Source: Phoenix dactylifera (lineage: Eukaryota; Streptophyta; Magnoliopsida; Arecales; Arecaceae). From it: a DNA stretch of 64,000 nt. The first letter of the stretch is position 1, and every line of letters begins with the position of its first letter. Of this stretch, positions 10,501-22,000 are shown in pieces. The notes below the pieces were generated by a model. The model was not told the DNA's origin and ran no database searches. It saw nothing but the letters and a program-made list of their open reading frames with translations. Both the position numbers and the translations under genes were made by a program. Where the stretch lies: assembly GCF_009389715.1 (NCBI RefSeq), contig NC_052404.1, positions 1,480,738 to 1,544,737 of the forward strand, written 5' to 3'.

Positions 10501-13500
10501 GAGGAAGAAGAAGAAGAAGTCCTAGATTCCATGACAGTCCCTAAACTAGAACTATTGCTATAACATGCTTGGGTACAATCTTCTTCTTTATCAAGTTGGT
10601 TGTGCCTAAATGCTAGTATTAACAATATAAAGAATCCATAGGGCAATTTGTATGGCAGCCAATTTTCTATAGATAATGCTGCTTAAGAAGTGATGTTTTC
10701 GGTTCCTTGATGTTGTACTAGTATCGTCCTAGTGTACAATTGATATGGATCAAGTTGGTTGTGCCTAAATGCTAGTATTAACAATATAAAGAATCGATGG
10801 GGCAATTTGTATGGCAGCCAATTTTCTATAGATAATGCTGCTTAAGAAGTGATGTTTTGGGTTCCTTGATGTTGTACAAGCATCCAAGATCTCCCTAGTG
10901 TACAATTGATATGGGATTAAAAACATGTCTGCATGGGTGTTTACACACTCACTTGTTTAAGCCCTGGTATTCTTGCCAAGGGTCCAAATCTAATCAAATC
11001 CAATTCTAATCAAATCCAAATCTAATCCAATCCAAATCCAATCATAAACATCCTTGCACTTGTATAGTAGCTGATTTTTTTTATAGATAATGCTGCTTAA
11101 GAAGTGATATTTTGGGTTCCTTGGCCTTGTACATCTTCCTAGTGCACAACCAATGTGGGATTAAAGACATGCCTACACAAGTTTTCATGTACTCCTGTCA
11201 TTTAGGCTTTAGCATTCTTGCCAATCTAGATGTTCAAATTTAATCAAATTCAGATCCAAACATAAATACCACAAATCGGCCCATATTTTATCCAAAGGGA
11301 CTCGTGTTGTAGTCTCCCCTAGTCCACATGGGTCGTGAGCTGTGTCCGTTCTATTACCATTTATAACAACATAGGACCTCATCTAAAAAGGCTATCTAAG
11401 AAATTATATCTTGGATTCCTTCGTTCTATATAAGTATCCAAGATCTTTCCAGCACACAACTGATGTGGGACTAAACACATGCTTGTCATGGGTCTTCAGA
11501 TTGAGGAATTCTCAAAACTCTTGGCTTCCCTGTATACATTTTTATAATTCAAAATCACAAGGCTCCCTATTTGAATACAATAAGAAATGGTTGGTCTGAT
11601 TGAACAATAAGGTCTTTATTGCCTTTTAGCATATGATATTTACTAGTTCGTCAACTGCTAGTACGGAAATTCTATTTCTGCTTTTCATCATTTTATTTTG
11701 ATTTTTGGACTTCTGATTATATGAAGTCGTTAACATCTATCGCGTTGTTATGGTTGTCACAAATTAAAAGGGCAGTACCTGCTGAAAGTTGGTCTAATGC
11801 CTTGTGACAGCTGATCTTGAAGAATGGGTTCCACTTAACTTGCATGATGTTTTGTGGGCAGATTAGAAAATTACTCTGTTAAAAAGAGGTCTATCCTCTG
11901 CTTCCGTAGCTTGAGGGCAGGCATTGCTGCTGGGGCCTTTTTGTGGAGCCTCTTAGGTTAGTTTCCCAGAGTTGGTTCCTTGAGTCATCCTTTTATTTCC
12001 CTTGCATGGTAGTCATCCATTTCTGGAACCCCAAGTTATCACAGAGCCTACAACGAATTAGATGATTTGCCATGCAAAAAGATTTGCAGGCACTGTGGTT
12101 TCTTTGTGTGTGTTGCAGATTGGGCAGTAGGTGCCAGTGCAAGAACCAAGACTTCTTGGGATATCTTTGATATTTATCCTGTCAAGAGTTCATCTTGATA
12201 GTGATAATTTGATCTTAGGCTATTTAGAAGGTCTTCCATTGATATTTTTGTCACCACTCCTTGTGGTTAGGACTGTCAGAAGTTGGAAGTTGTATCCCTG
12301 CATAGGAGCAAGTTTACCTGGGTCTCAGACAGGCGTATCTTTGTCATAATAATTAGTTGTCTCATTAAAGAACCAGCGTAGGTTAAACTTGCAGGTGACA
12401 AGCCTGTTACTAAGGGCTTTGATTTTAGTGCAGTTAGGTCGTGAAGCAGTTACAAGGGCATGGTATGTTGTCTGTAGGAATCACCTTGCGATGATATGCT
12501 CCTTGCATCATCAATACTCCAGCACAACATTCCATTAATGTGGGAATGGTGTCAAACCAGCAGTGCACATGCAAGAGGTTTTGCAAGTGTTAGGTTCCTT
12601 CCACAGAAGTCTATTAATGTATTATGTTCTGGACCATATTAACACATTTTCCATTATAATGTACTATCAAACTTAGCGATGAAAACTCACCAATCCCAGG
12701 ATGTTCAAACCTCCCCAGCCTCGAGGAGCCTCTCTCAGTCCACAAGGTGAATTTTCTTTTTCTCAAAGTGCGACTTATATAAAAATCTTGATAATTGAAG
12801 TAAAGGACATGAAATATCCGGGAATGACATTTACTGCACCTTGAGGGATGTTATATGACCGACTGTGAAGAGACATATCTTTCTCCAACCACTTTATGGA
12901 GCAAAAAAGGAGGGTTGAGCAGTGCAATTAACACAAATTTGTTTCTACATGAGTAATGGTGAAGCATTGAAAGACTGACCGGAATGAGGTCTGCTCTGTA
13001 TATGGGTATCAGTGTCACTTGTCTCTCTTGTGGGATTTTTGAAAAGAGAAAAAGTGGAATATATGTTAAATCTTTTTTGTGTGATCAATCTGAACAACTA
13101 AGTTTGCCATTTACCACTGAAGAATTATAATTTAGTCATTATTTTCAAAGGTTGCATTAAGAAATTTATCCTTGCCAACATTTCACGATGAAATCCTTGA
13201 GGCTGGATGCTCAGTAATGCTGAATGTGCTAACAAATTTGATAAAAGTGCATTGAGATGCTTCCCTGCTAAAACATAAGCTATGTAAATTGGACACCTGA
13301 TCTGCTCCGGAGCTTCAATCTCCCATAAAAAGCTACGAAACGTGTCCAGTTTAATTTCACCTTGCGTTATCATTTTTTTTTTTCATGGATAACAAAAGTT
13401 TACATGCTTTTGAGTGCAATGACGAGTTCATTGCAGAAAGCAGATTATTTCACTCTCTTTGCACTTTGGCTATTTATGCAGCATGCAAGTAGATGCAATA

Positions 13501-13751
13501 TTTTTTGAAAAATAAGGTCCTGTTATGCGCTTTAAATTGTGATGTTTTATTCTGCTTCTAAAATAAATTTCTTAGCTCATTTTTTATGCGTAATTGTACT
13601 CTGCAGCTTTAACTGTGCTCACCTGATTTGCCACTTCAGCTTTTCTTATTTGCTCATTTTTAATTAGTTTTCCCCACTTTATTTTTTTAAAGGGAAAGAA
13701 GCTGCTGAAGCAAATCAAGAAGCGGATGAAGAAGCACAACAAGAAGCATAG
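7522..13751 (+). CDS. PPAN: Peter Pan-like (SSF1-type) Brix-domain ribosome biogenesis protein
   Basis: Seven exons join in frame: 7522-7539, 7640-7825, 7912-8142, 8288-8380, 8481-8668, 9475-9668 and 13693-13751, giving 322 residues. The protein starts MARFKN and carries the family's IPKSFVFSRGKLPGPLKQL and GPMGVTHFLMLS motifs. Then follow RVARTPRGPTL, PRCPQELFKNSPLIVLSGFG and RRIRKFVQSHQVPDLRGL, and near the end GPRMTIRLVKIEEGLCSGG. This is the Brix fold of the SSF1/Peter Pan branch, which acts in the nucleolus on pre-60S particles. The tail after the fold is a short acidic stretch of 19 residues, which I recall as shorter than in Arabidopsis PPAN (about 345 residues in all). The last intron is about 4 kb, so a further exon or alternative 3' end is possible. 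All splice sites used are GT..AG and phase-consistent. Confidence 0.92.
9010..9178 (+). mobile_element. Au-type SINE with 14-bp target-site duplication
   Basis: The sequence gcaagccttggctcaacggt, then a tRNA-like box B (gggtttgaaat), then ccttcccagaccttgcagtg and a T-rich 3' end (tcttttttt) is the layout of the angiosperm Au SINE. The 14-base word TGAATGTGCTGAAA lies directly before (8996-9009) and after (9179-9192) the element. It sits in the fifth intron of PPAN in the same orientation as the gene. Confidence 0.9.
10060..10525. repeat. GAA/GGA-rich purine repeat in the last PPAN intron
   Basis: Imperfect (GAAGAG)n and related purine-rich triplets, densest at 10420-10525, interleaved with three or four copies of a phrase like gatggaccagcagcaggggatgg. 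On the minus strand this gives a long serine-rich open frame (10047-10646) that I regard as an artefact of the repeat. Confidence 0.7.
10590..11500 (-). repeat. Decayed array of TRIM-like LTR copies, with a 159-bp tandem duplication
   Basis: A segment starting tcaagttggttgtgcc at 10591 is repeated nearly perfectly at 10750 (period 159 bp). Each copy ends in a block of the type ggttccttg..tgtac..gtatccaagatc..cctagtg..caatt-gat-tggga-taaa-acatg. Diverged blocks recur at about 11100-11180 and 11410-11490. The last one reads tgatgtgggactaaacacat, the reverse complement of the LTR word in the complete TRIM at 59030-59468 (gtgtttagtcccacatcggt). I infer several old, opposite-strand relatives of that LTR. 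Confidence 0.6.
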
Positions 13752-16057
13752 CTTCTTTGGCGGACTGTCTTTGCAGATCAATGAAAACTATGAAGAGTGC
13801 CTGAATAACTCACTATCCAAAATGTAACACAACTGCACGATGAGCCAGCTACCATCCATTTGAGATATGCCAACATAAAGATGTTCAAGTGTCTGCTTCA
13901 TTACTTTTTCTTGGTGGAAAGAAATACTGGGCAAAAAAAAACATATGCTGTAAAAAAAGAAAACCCTTATGGGTTGTTTTGGTCATTTTATTCACTTTTA
14001 GGTGCTAAAGGAGAGCTTTTTCTCATGCTGATGGAAGAGAGGCTTGGAAACACTGTAGCTAACTGTTTTATTGTTCACAAGTTTTGGTTGCCGATTGATA
14101 TTTTAATGCATGATACCATGGGAAGCTTGTTAAGTGCTGGCATATTTTCTGCATGATAAAATGCTTCTTACAACCTTTTGATGATAGGGGGGGCTCCATT
14201 CTGTCGAACGGGCATGTGTAGGTGGATGTCTTGCTGCTCGGCCTTCAGTCTTGTTCTACGGCAAGTTCTGACGCGTCCATGATATCTTCTTGTTCTATCA
14301 CTTGACTCTGTTCATCCGTCCATGAAGGGCACGTCATTATGGAATTTGATACAGTAGAGCCAAGGGGAGGGATAACCAAAGGGAGTACAAATGTACATTG
14401 TTGCTTTAATTTCTTTGAGAATAACTGTTCCCTTTGATTTCAGGCAGCCGAAATGGCCTGCCAAACAAAATTTCCTGACTGGTGATGGCCATATCTGGTT
14501 GACTAGCTGATCACAAGGCCAACATATTGTTGCTTTTTTATTTTCGGCCCCAATGAGAAAACAATTGGCCGGATACATATTATGAAACAAATATTTATGA
14601 GGTATCTCTGTGGGCAATTATACATCATGTTCCTTGGAGTTGGGTAGTGTTGCTAAGAGATCAAAAGTTGTTCCTATAAAGACTTCTAGAGCAGACAATT
14701 GATTTTGTAAATTAATAATCACTTTTAATTGACTTTGTAATGTAATAGATATTTTGTAAGATGAAATGGAAATTATCTTAATTGTCATTCCTCTTGATCT
14801 GCCCAACTGGAGGTGTAGGCTTTTGATGGTAGCTCTCCAAAAATTTGGAATCTAAATGGTTATAATATTAATAATTTTTTGAAAAATATTTTAATTAGTA
14901 ATGCTATATTATAAGAGAGTTTATGCTATATATTATAAGAGAGTTTTTTCTTTCTTCACTCATCTTGATTCTTTTACAAAAAATAAAAAAATAAAAAAAA
15001 TCAGCTTGACTCTGCAATGACTTTACTCTCCACGCAGGTTACTTAGCGGCTGAGTGACCGTATGAACTTCGAAATTGTTATTAGCCCTTAAAAAAAAAAT
15101 CTGACAGCTTGAAGTCCTCTCCTTTCTTCTTTAACTTTCCAGTCCGGTGGAGAGGGAAAAATCGGAATGGAATGTATGATCCAAGCACCATCTTTCATCC
15201 TGGCAGAGACCGACTGCTCCAAGGTCCTTCTCTCCCTTTCCTGTTCCCTACTTTTTAGAGTGTATCATTCTTATCTCTAAATTCTTTTCCAATATATCAG
15301 TCTTATTCACCCTTTTTTTGCTAACAACTATATCAATTCTTATCGGTAACAAAATTTAACTCGCATTGCTTGGCCACCTATTTGGAAGAAAACCAGAGAC
15401 TTCTTTTTAATTCTTTTTTCCTTCTTGTTTTCCTTTGCTTGACATACTGTAATTGTTTAACTGAATAATGAGCTTTTCTCAGTTTACACTATTCCGTCAC
15501 TGCATTGAAGGGAAACGTAACTCGAAAAAAATCCCCTAGTAAGAAGCATCAACCATTCCAATCAAAATTAGTAGGGTGTCGATATTTGTTAGGCTTCAGT
15601 ATAACGAAGGGGAGCATGCCAAGGTTAATATCATCATAGCAACAATCATGATATATCATTATTCTGATGCTGATGAAACGAAAAGTTTTTTCTTGCTCAA
15701 CAAGCAGAGGCATGATAGTAAGTTTAACTTGTCTAGTTGTCAACAACAAAGAGTTCTTTTTCAACACACATCCTTGAGACACATATAAATAACTGCATGT
15801 TTCAAGATGCAACGATGATACTCATATAATCAAAGATTAATAAATGTACATGCTCATTATTCATCAACAACAAAACATTTTATTTCATGATACAACCTTG
15901 TGACTTTGTTTCTACTTACACTCATTATAATTGCTGGTCGTGAAGTACGTTATTTTGGTTTTGTGACCAGAATTAATCCTAACCTTTTTACATTCTCTCT
16001 GCCTAGTTATGAAACTTTTATAACCTTTAGCTTCCATATACATTGTTCGAGTGTCTT
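13752..16057. other. Convergent intergenic region between PPAN and the LIN-like gene
   Basis: It holds the PPAN 3' flank on the left and the 3' flank of the LIN-like gene on the right, since the genes run tail to tail. A small tandem duplication (gctatattataagagagtt, twice) lies at about 14901-14945. No further gene or RNA gene seen. Confidence 0.5.
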
Positions 16058-19000
16058 TTATAGAGGAATCCAGCCCTGCCATTCATGTGAAAACCAATGT
16101 AAGAATATTAGCAAGATACGCTATGGAAGTTTCATTTGACAATGCTATGTGGCTTGCTCAACATACCTTTATCAGTCCAGTTTCACTACCACAAAAAATA
16201 ATATCATTTGCTGTTAGGAGGCTTGTTATCTTGCTACCTGCTGATAATCTACCTACTTTCTTCTGCATTCCTCTCAACCAGATCTGTTGCAAATAACCTC
16301 GTCTAATGATTCCCATCCAAGCAGCAACTATATGGCAAGATTCATATTAAGATTTCATTTTCAATAAATAAACTTGACAATCACCTGAATTATACTTGGG
16401 GATGAGCTGCAGTTCAAGTATATGAAGTCTTCCACCACTGACATTGCTAGCACATTTGTTCCCCTTTCCATTGCTATGGAAGCTTGAGGTCGGCAGTGCT
16501 TTCTCCATTCCTGAGTTTTTCTCAGATTAAATAAGTTAATTGCATCCATCCTATACTGTTCATATGTTATATAATACATACCTTCATACCAGATCCTTCA
16601 ACAACAGCGCCTGCACAGTAAATCCACCCTTTATATATCAGAATAGAGTTTATTGGTTTGTTTTGCATTCTCCAGCTTTTTGTAGGTGGTCTGATCTCTG
16701 TCTTATTGTCTTCCATTATATCTACCTCCTGAAGAAAATTTCATTTACAGTTTCAGTTGGCCCCTTTTGATGAAAACAAGGCTTGGATAAAAATAATGAA
16801 AACAATTCTTATATGCCATATATGATTTCATATGAAGTCCAAACATCAAACTAACCTGTATACTTGAATCTGTGCACCCAAGGTAGATTTTGCCCTGGAC
16901 CACTGTTAGGCATTTAACATGCTTATTCTTGCATGTAGTCTGGATGCACCTTGATGCATGGCACACCTATAAAACATTGCTCTAACATGATGTCAATTTG
17001 CATTTCTCAATCCTGATAAAGTGAAACACATTTTTAAAGACCAATCATTCAAGGGTGAAAAAAACAAAGAGATATTTAAAGAGGACGCCCAACCTTTTGT
17101 TGAAATTATATATCATCTTACCTTATCACTATTTACGAATTGATCCAGAAAATGTCTATTTAAATTACGATTATGCCCTTCTATTAGCCCTCCGTCGATC
17201 CCAACTAACCATGGTCCCTGGTTAAGTTAACCAGGCATGGCAAATGAATATTCTATCCCTAGAAATAGTCCAACTTCATTCAAGGATGGCCCCTATCTCA
17301 CCTTGGTCGGTGTGGGCAACACTGGCAACTTTGTCAAAATAGTCCACAATGACATCGAGTATGGTGATAAGATCTTTGCCAAGATGTCTTTTGCAACATC
17401 AGTTGTCACTCTAACCGCAAGCTCAAGAACTTCCTCATCGAGATCACAGCTGATATGTTCAAGCTCTATCCTAATGAGCACAGGGAGGGTGAGCTTGTGG
17501 ATAAGATCCCCAACAAAATCAAGATAAGGGGACCAGGAAGTGGATGGACCAGTAGGCTGCAAAACTCTCAGTCTTCGCCCTCAAGATCGCTATATCTCTC
17601 GATTATCACTACCTTAGCAGGTTCAGGGAGGATAGGAAGGTTACCGAAGGGGTTCTTGACTAGGCGGGGATTGGTGGCAAGGCCTCAATAATGTCCTCAA
17701 TTTGGATGGTTAATTAGCAAGAAGCATCTAATTGATGATGTCCTTCAGGTTATGTATGCCTCCAAGACCTTTAGCTATGCCCAAGTTTGAACTTGCTTTA
17801 GACCAAGAGCGAGAAGAAGGGGTGGAACCTCAATCTCGGGGAGTTCATGAGGATTTGGAAGGCTTTGAAGAACTATAGCACTATAGAAAGGTAACATGAG
17901 AAAGAAAGGAGAAAAGAAATAAAAGGAACCTTTGGTAAGACGAAATAATTTTGTCTCCTAGTTTAATGGTTGCACAAACACTTAAGAAAATGACTCTCTT
18001 AATCTGTTAGAGTCAACCTAACTCAAGGTGCTTTTTTGAGAAAAAGATTGATATTTTCAGGATTGATTTATAATTAGTGCTAAGGAAAAGTTTATACGTA
18101 ATTTCGATAAAATGTTTGGGTGTGATTTGCAAAATACACAGACAAAACTTCTATTCATGTGGATGTTACCATTAGCTTACCCTGAAGCTTCAATCATGAT
18201 TGCACTATTTGAACCCTGTAGTTCCAAGTTTATACTTAAATAGCACTTAGAATAGGCTTACTCTTACCTTGAGACCACAGCTCTGCGTAACTATAAGAAT
18301 TTTGTCACCATAACTGTCTACTTTTTGAACGGGATCCTTCATCTCTATAACTTCAACACATTCTAATTTCCTTTGTACCATTTTCCAAACCTGCAAAATG
18401 AAAAAGAGCTTTTTGTTACTAGTCCTTTTTCTTTTTTCAACAACAAACGATCTTTAGGCTTTCTGTTTGATGGGATCAGTTACCCTGACAGTTTTATCAG
18501 AGGATCCACTTAAGAGGCTATCCCCTGGTTCAAAAAGTGTAAAGCAGGTTACAGGCCTTTTGTGCTCCTTGACCTCCAATACGAGCATTGCTCTTTGTCG
18601 CTTGATGCCCCATACCTGATTTGATTCATCAAATATGTTAGAGCTTCATATTTTGATGGGCATTAGAAGTTGAATTACTTTTGTTGAATGTAATGACAAA
18701 TGAAATTTCTTGTTTATTATTTTGAAAAAGTAGCAAATGTTGTTGATGTAAAAAATGTCTAGCTGGTATCGTGCTTGATACAATTTGTCATCATTTTGAA
18801 ATAAAGACTTTGAATTTCTTTTTTCATTGTTTTATGAGGCGGCATTTTAATATTAATAAGATTATATGTCCGCTTCTGGTCAAATCTTTCATCTTGTCTA
18901 ATGCTACATACGACACAATTCTTCTTCCATCCTTGTGGTATTTGGGAATATGTGATCGCGCAAAGTAACTCTGAACTTGTCAAAAATGGTGGCTACATAA

Positions 19001-22000
19001 CATTCTGTCTCAAATAAATTCTTACCTTGATCGAGCCATCTGAGTATCCAGCACAAAGCTGTCCTTTGTAGAAAATAAGAGCAGTTGCGGCTCCACTTCC
19101 AAGATGACCTACTTCCAGAATTTGTGAATGTACACATGACACATGCTGCAATTGCCATATTATTAGATGGTTGATGTGCATTACTGAGTCAATGTCATAA
19201 ATTCTTATTACAGATTAATAAAAAAAAATTGCTAGTACAATTGTAGTTCCTTATAATGTGAAACAAGACTATTGGTTTCGTGGTACACGTCAAAACATTT
19301 TCAACCTAAAAATATATGTTTTAAGAATTTCATGCTAATTGGCAGATTAATCTGTGCTTCAGAGGACAGTAATAAGGGTATGCTGCTAATATTTTTACAA
19401 TAACTATGAAACATGATAATCATACTTATATATAAGATCTTCGCACAAATATCAGCTAAGAGTTCCATCATCACCCTTTTTGTTACTATGTTGTCACACT
19501 GCTAGGTACTTCCCTGCTAGTGTCCTGCACTCCTGCTAGTGTACAGTTATCCTTTCACAAGTTAAGAAGTCGATTATGAATTACTTTTACAATAAGAGTT
19601 TTCCAAGGTTTATCTACATTTATAATTTGTGGATAATATTGTCTTTATCAAGAGGGACGCAAATTCTTTGTATTCTGACTATTGTTATTGGCATCCATTG
19701 GATAGTTGAAGGCTTGAAACTGATATTAGTAAAAGTAATTTGAAATCTGTAGTTTCAATGCACAAGTACTGTAATGCTTTCAAGTTCTAATAAAACTTGA
19801 CATTGTAAAAATGGTGAATCAAATCAGAAGTTCTTTGACCTCTTTATTGGATGTAGAACAAGGTAATCTGGGTTGTCTGTTCTTGAATAAGCTAAAATCT
19901 TTCTGCTGGATCAGCTAACTCATGAAAACTGAATTGTTCTGAGAGTTGGCTATCCTTGCTCCAACACCATTGATTAATTGTAACCAAACTATCAATTTCA
20001 GGAAGTATTTTTTCGTGTTACTTTTTTCCTACTTGTATTAACTGGCAACTGGCCATAGTTCTGTGTCTACTGCTCATAATTTGAGGTAATTATTTTTGCA
20101 TATCAAATTACAATTTAATTGTAAGATAGAGGTATCTTCAGATCTCACTATGTTATCATCACTTGACCTATGCACTTAGCTTGTGATAGTATAAACACTC
20201 TAACTTCTTTTACAATCTCGTGGTTCTGTTGGGGTTGCAAGTATTATGCCGACTATTAGATCATCAAGGTAAGCTGTTATAATTACCTTCATTAATTTAA
20301 ACAACCTTTATTCTTTAGCAAAGGTATTATGTGTTAAGGCATTTATTTGGCTTTCCTAAACAAAGTACTTACTTATGATAATAGTCACAAGCTTAGTCCC
20401 TACTTCAAACCTACAAAGTTTGCTGGGAATTGGCACCCATAGAAGCCCATATGAAAAAATTTTTTAGTTGTCTTTGAAAATACTTTTAGTCCTCCATATC
20501 TACATGAAAGCTGAGAAGTATAACCTGTTTCAAGAAGATAGATATGGGGTCCATATGGAAGGATCAGAACCTCTTGGAAACGGTTAACGGTTTTGCTTCA
20601 CTCGCTTAAAAGACCTAATACATCCTTAATGTTTGTTAGCAGCAAGAGAGGAATTTGAATCAATTTGTTTCACCTAACTTTCTTGCACATATATGAAGTT
20701 AAAACTTATAGTGGTGAGGTCACTGTTTCAAATGTAGTTATCAGACCGTTACAACACATCACCTGCGACCTTACTACTGTATAACTGTCATCTTGCAGTG
20801 TCTGTATATTAAGTTTGCTTCACCAACATTAGAAACATAATCTCGTCACATATATGTAACACTCGGCAAAAAAGTGAAAATGGCAACCGAACTCACTGGT
20901 TTGGTAGGAAGAAAATAATCGGCAACTTTTTGTAATTCCTCAGCCATCCATGTGTAACCTGAGAGACGTCTAAGCGATTCTCGCAGACCTTCTGAGAAGT
21001 TCATTAATTTCTGCTTTCCTGCATGTAGAGAAAAATCCAGAAAAAATATGCTTCATCTAAACAAAAGCATGACCATTTGAAACCACCAACGTGGCATGTA
21101 AAAATTTCAAAGGAATCAAATTTAGATGCATAACGTTTCAAAGGTATTTTAGTGTATTAAGTTGATCTTATTATTCCTATTAAATGTATACTGGACTATA
21201 CAAAACCATAGTAGTAATAGTTTTTTTTTTTTCTTTTGGTTGAGGGATTAACTCTTATAGATCCTTATATCTAACACTAGTAAAGTGACCTAAGAGGAAG
21301 AACGTTTGAAAACTACATCCTAAATCGGAGGTTCCCGCTGCTTGCTTTTAACTTTAAGAAAATATGCAAATATCACAATAATAATCCTGCACTATTTGTT
21401 TTATTAGAACGATTTTTCAGAATCAGAAGCTTTTCCTCAGAACAACTGAGTTAATGAGACTTTGCTGCTACTCTGTGTATGAGTCTAAAACTGTAAGACA
21501 TTGTCATACCTTTACCGGATGTGTAATCATACACAGAAAGACATGCTAGAATTCGCTCATCAAGCTCTGACCCTGGATGGAGGAAGCGTGCTATTTCATT
21601 TAACAAAATCTCACAGGCATAATATCTGATGCTGCTAGGACCCATAACTGCCTTTTCACTTCCAAGCCATGTGATGCATATAAGACAGTCGCGTGAAACA
21701 CTCTTTATCCTGCTTTGAATTCCCCTTGCCAAAGCATTAAAGACAGAACGCCCAATTCTGATGACACCTCCTGCAGTCTTGGCACTCCATGCATTTGATT
21801 CACTATCCTGCATGAATATCATATACTATGTCAGAAAATGGGAATATGTTCATTTTAGTGCATCACCTAATTGAAGCAACACGTTATCTATGTTGATGCT
21901 ACTTGGACAATATGATGGCTCGTTCTGGTTCCAAATAGGATGGTAAAAGCTGTCTTGACTAGTACCTGTAGACAGGGATCAAACCAGTCAACTTTTCTGA

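Noticed and set aside
10047..10646. 199-codon open frame on the minus strand, serine-rich
   Set aside because: It is the reverse reading of a GAA/GGA repeat inside a PPAN intron; the poly-Ser run has no domain and the frame ends are arbitrary.
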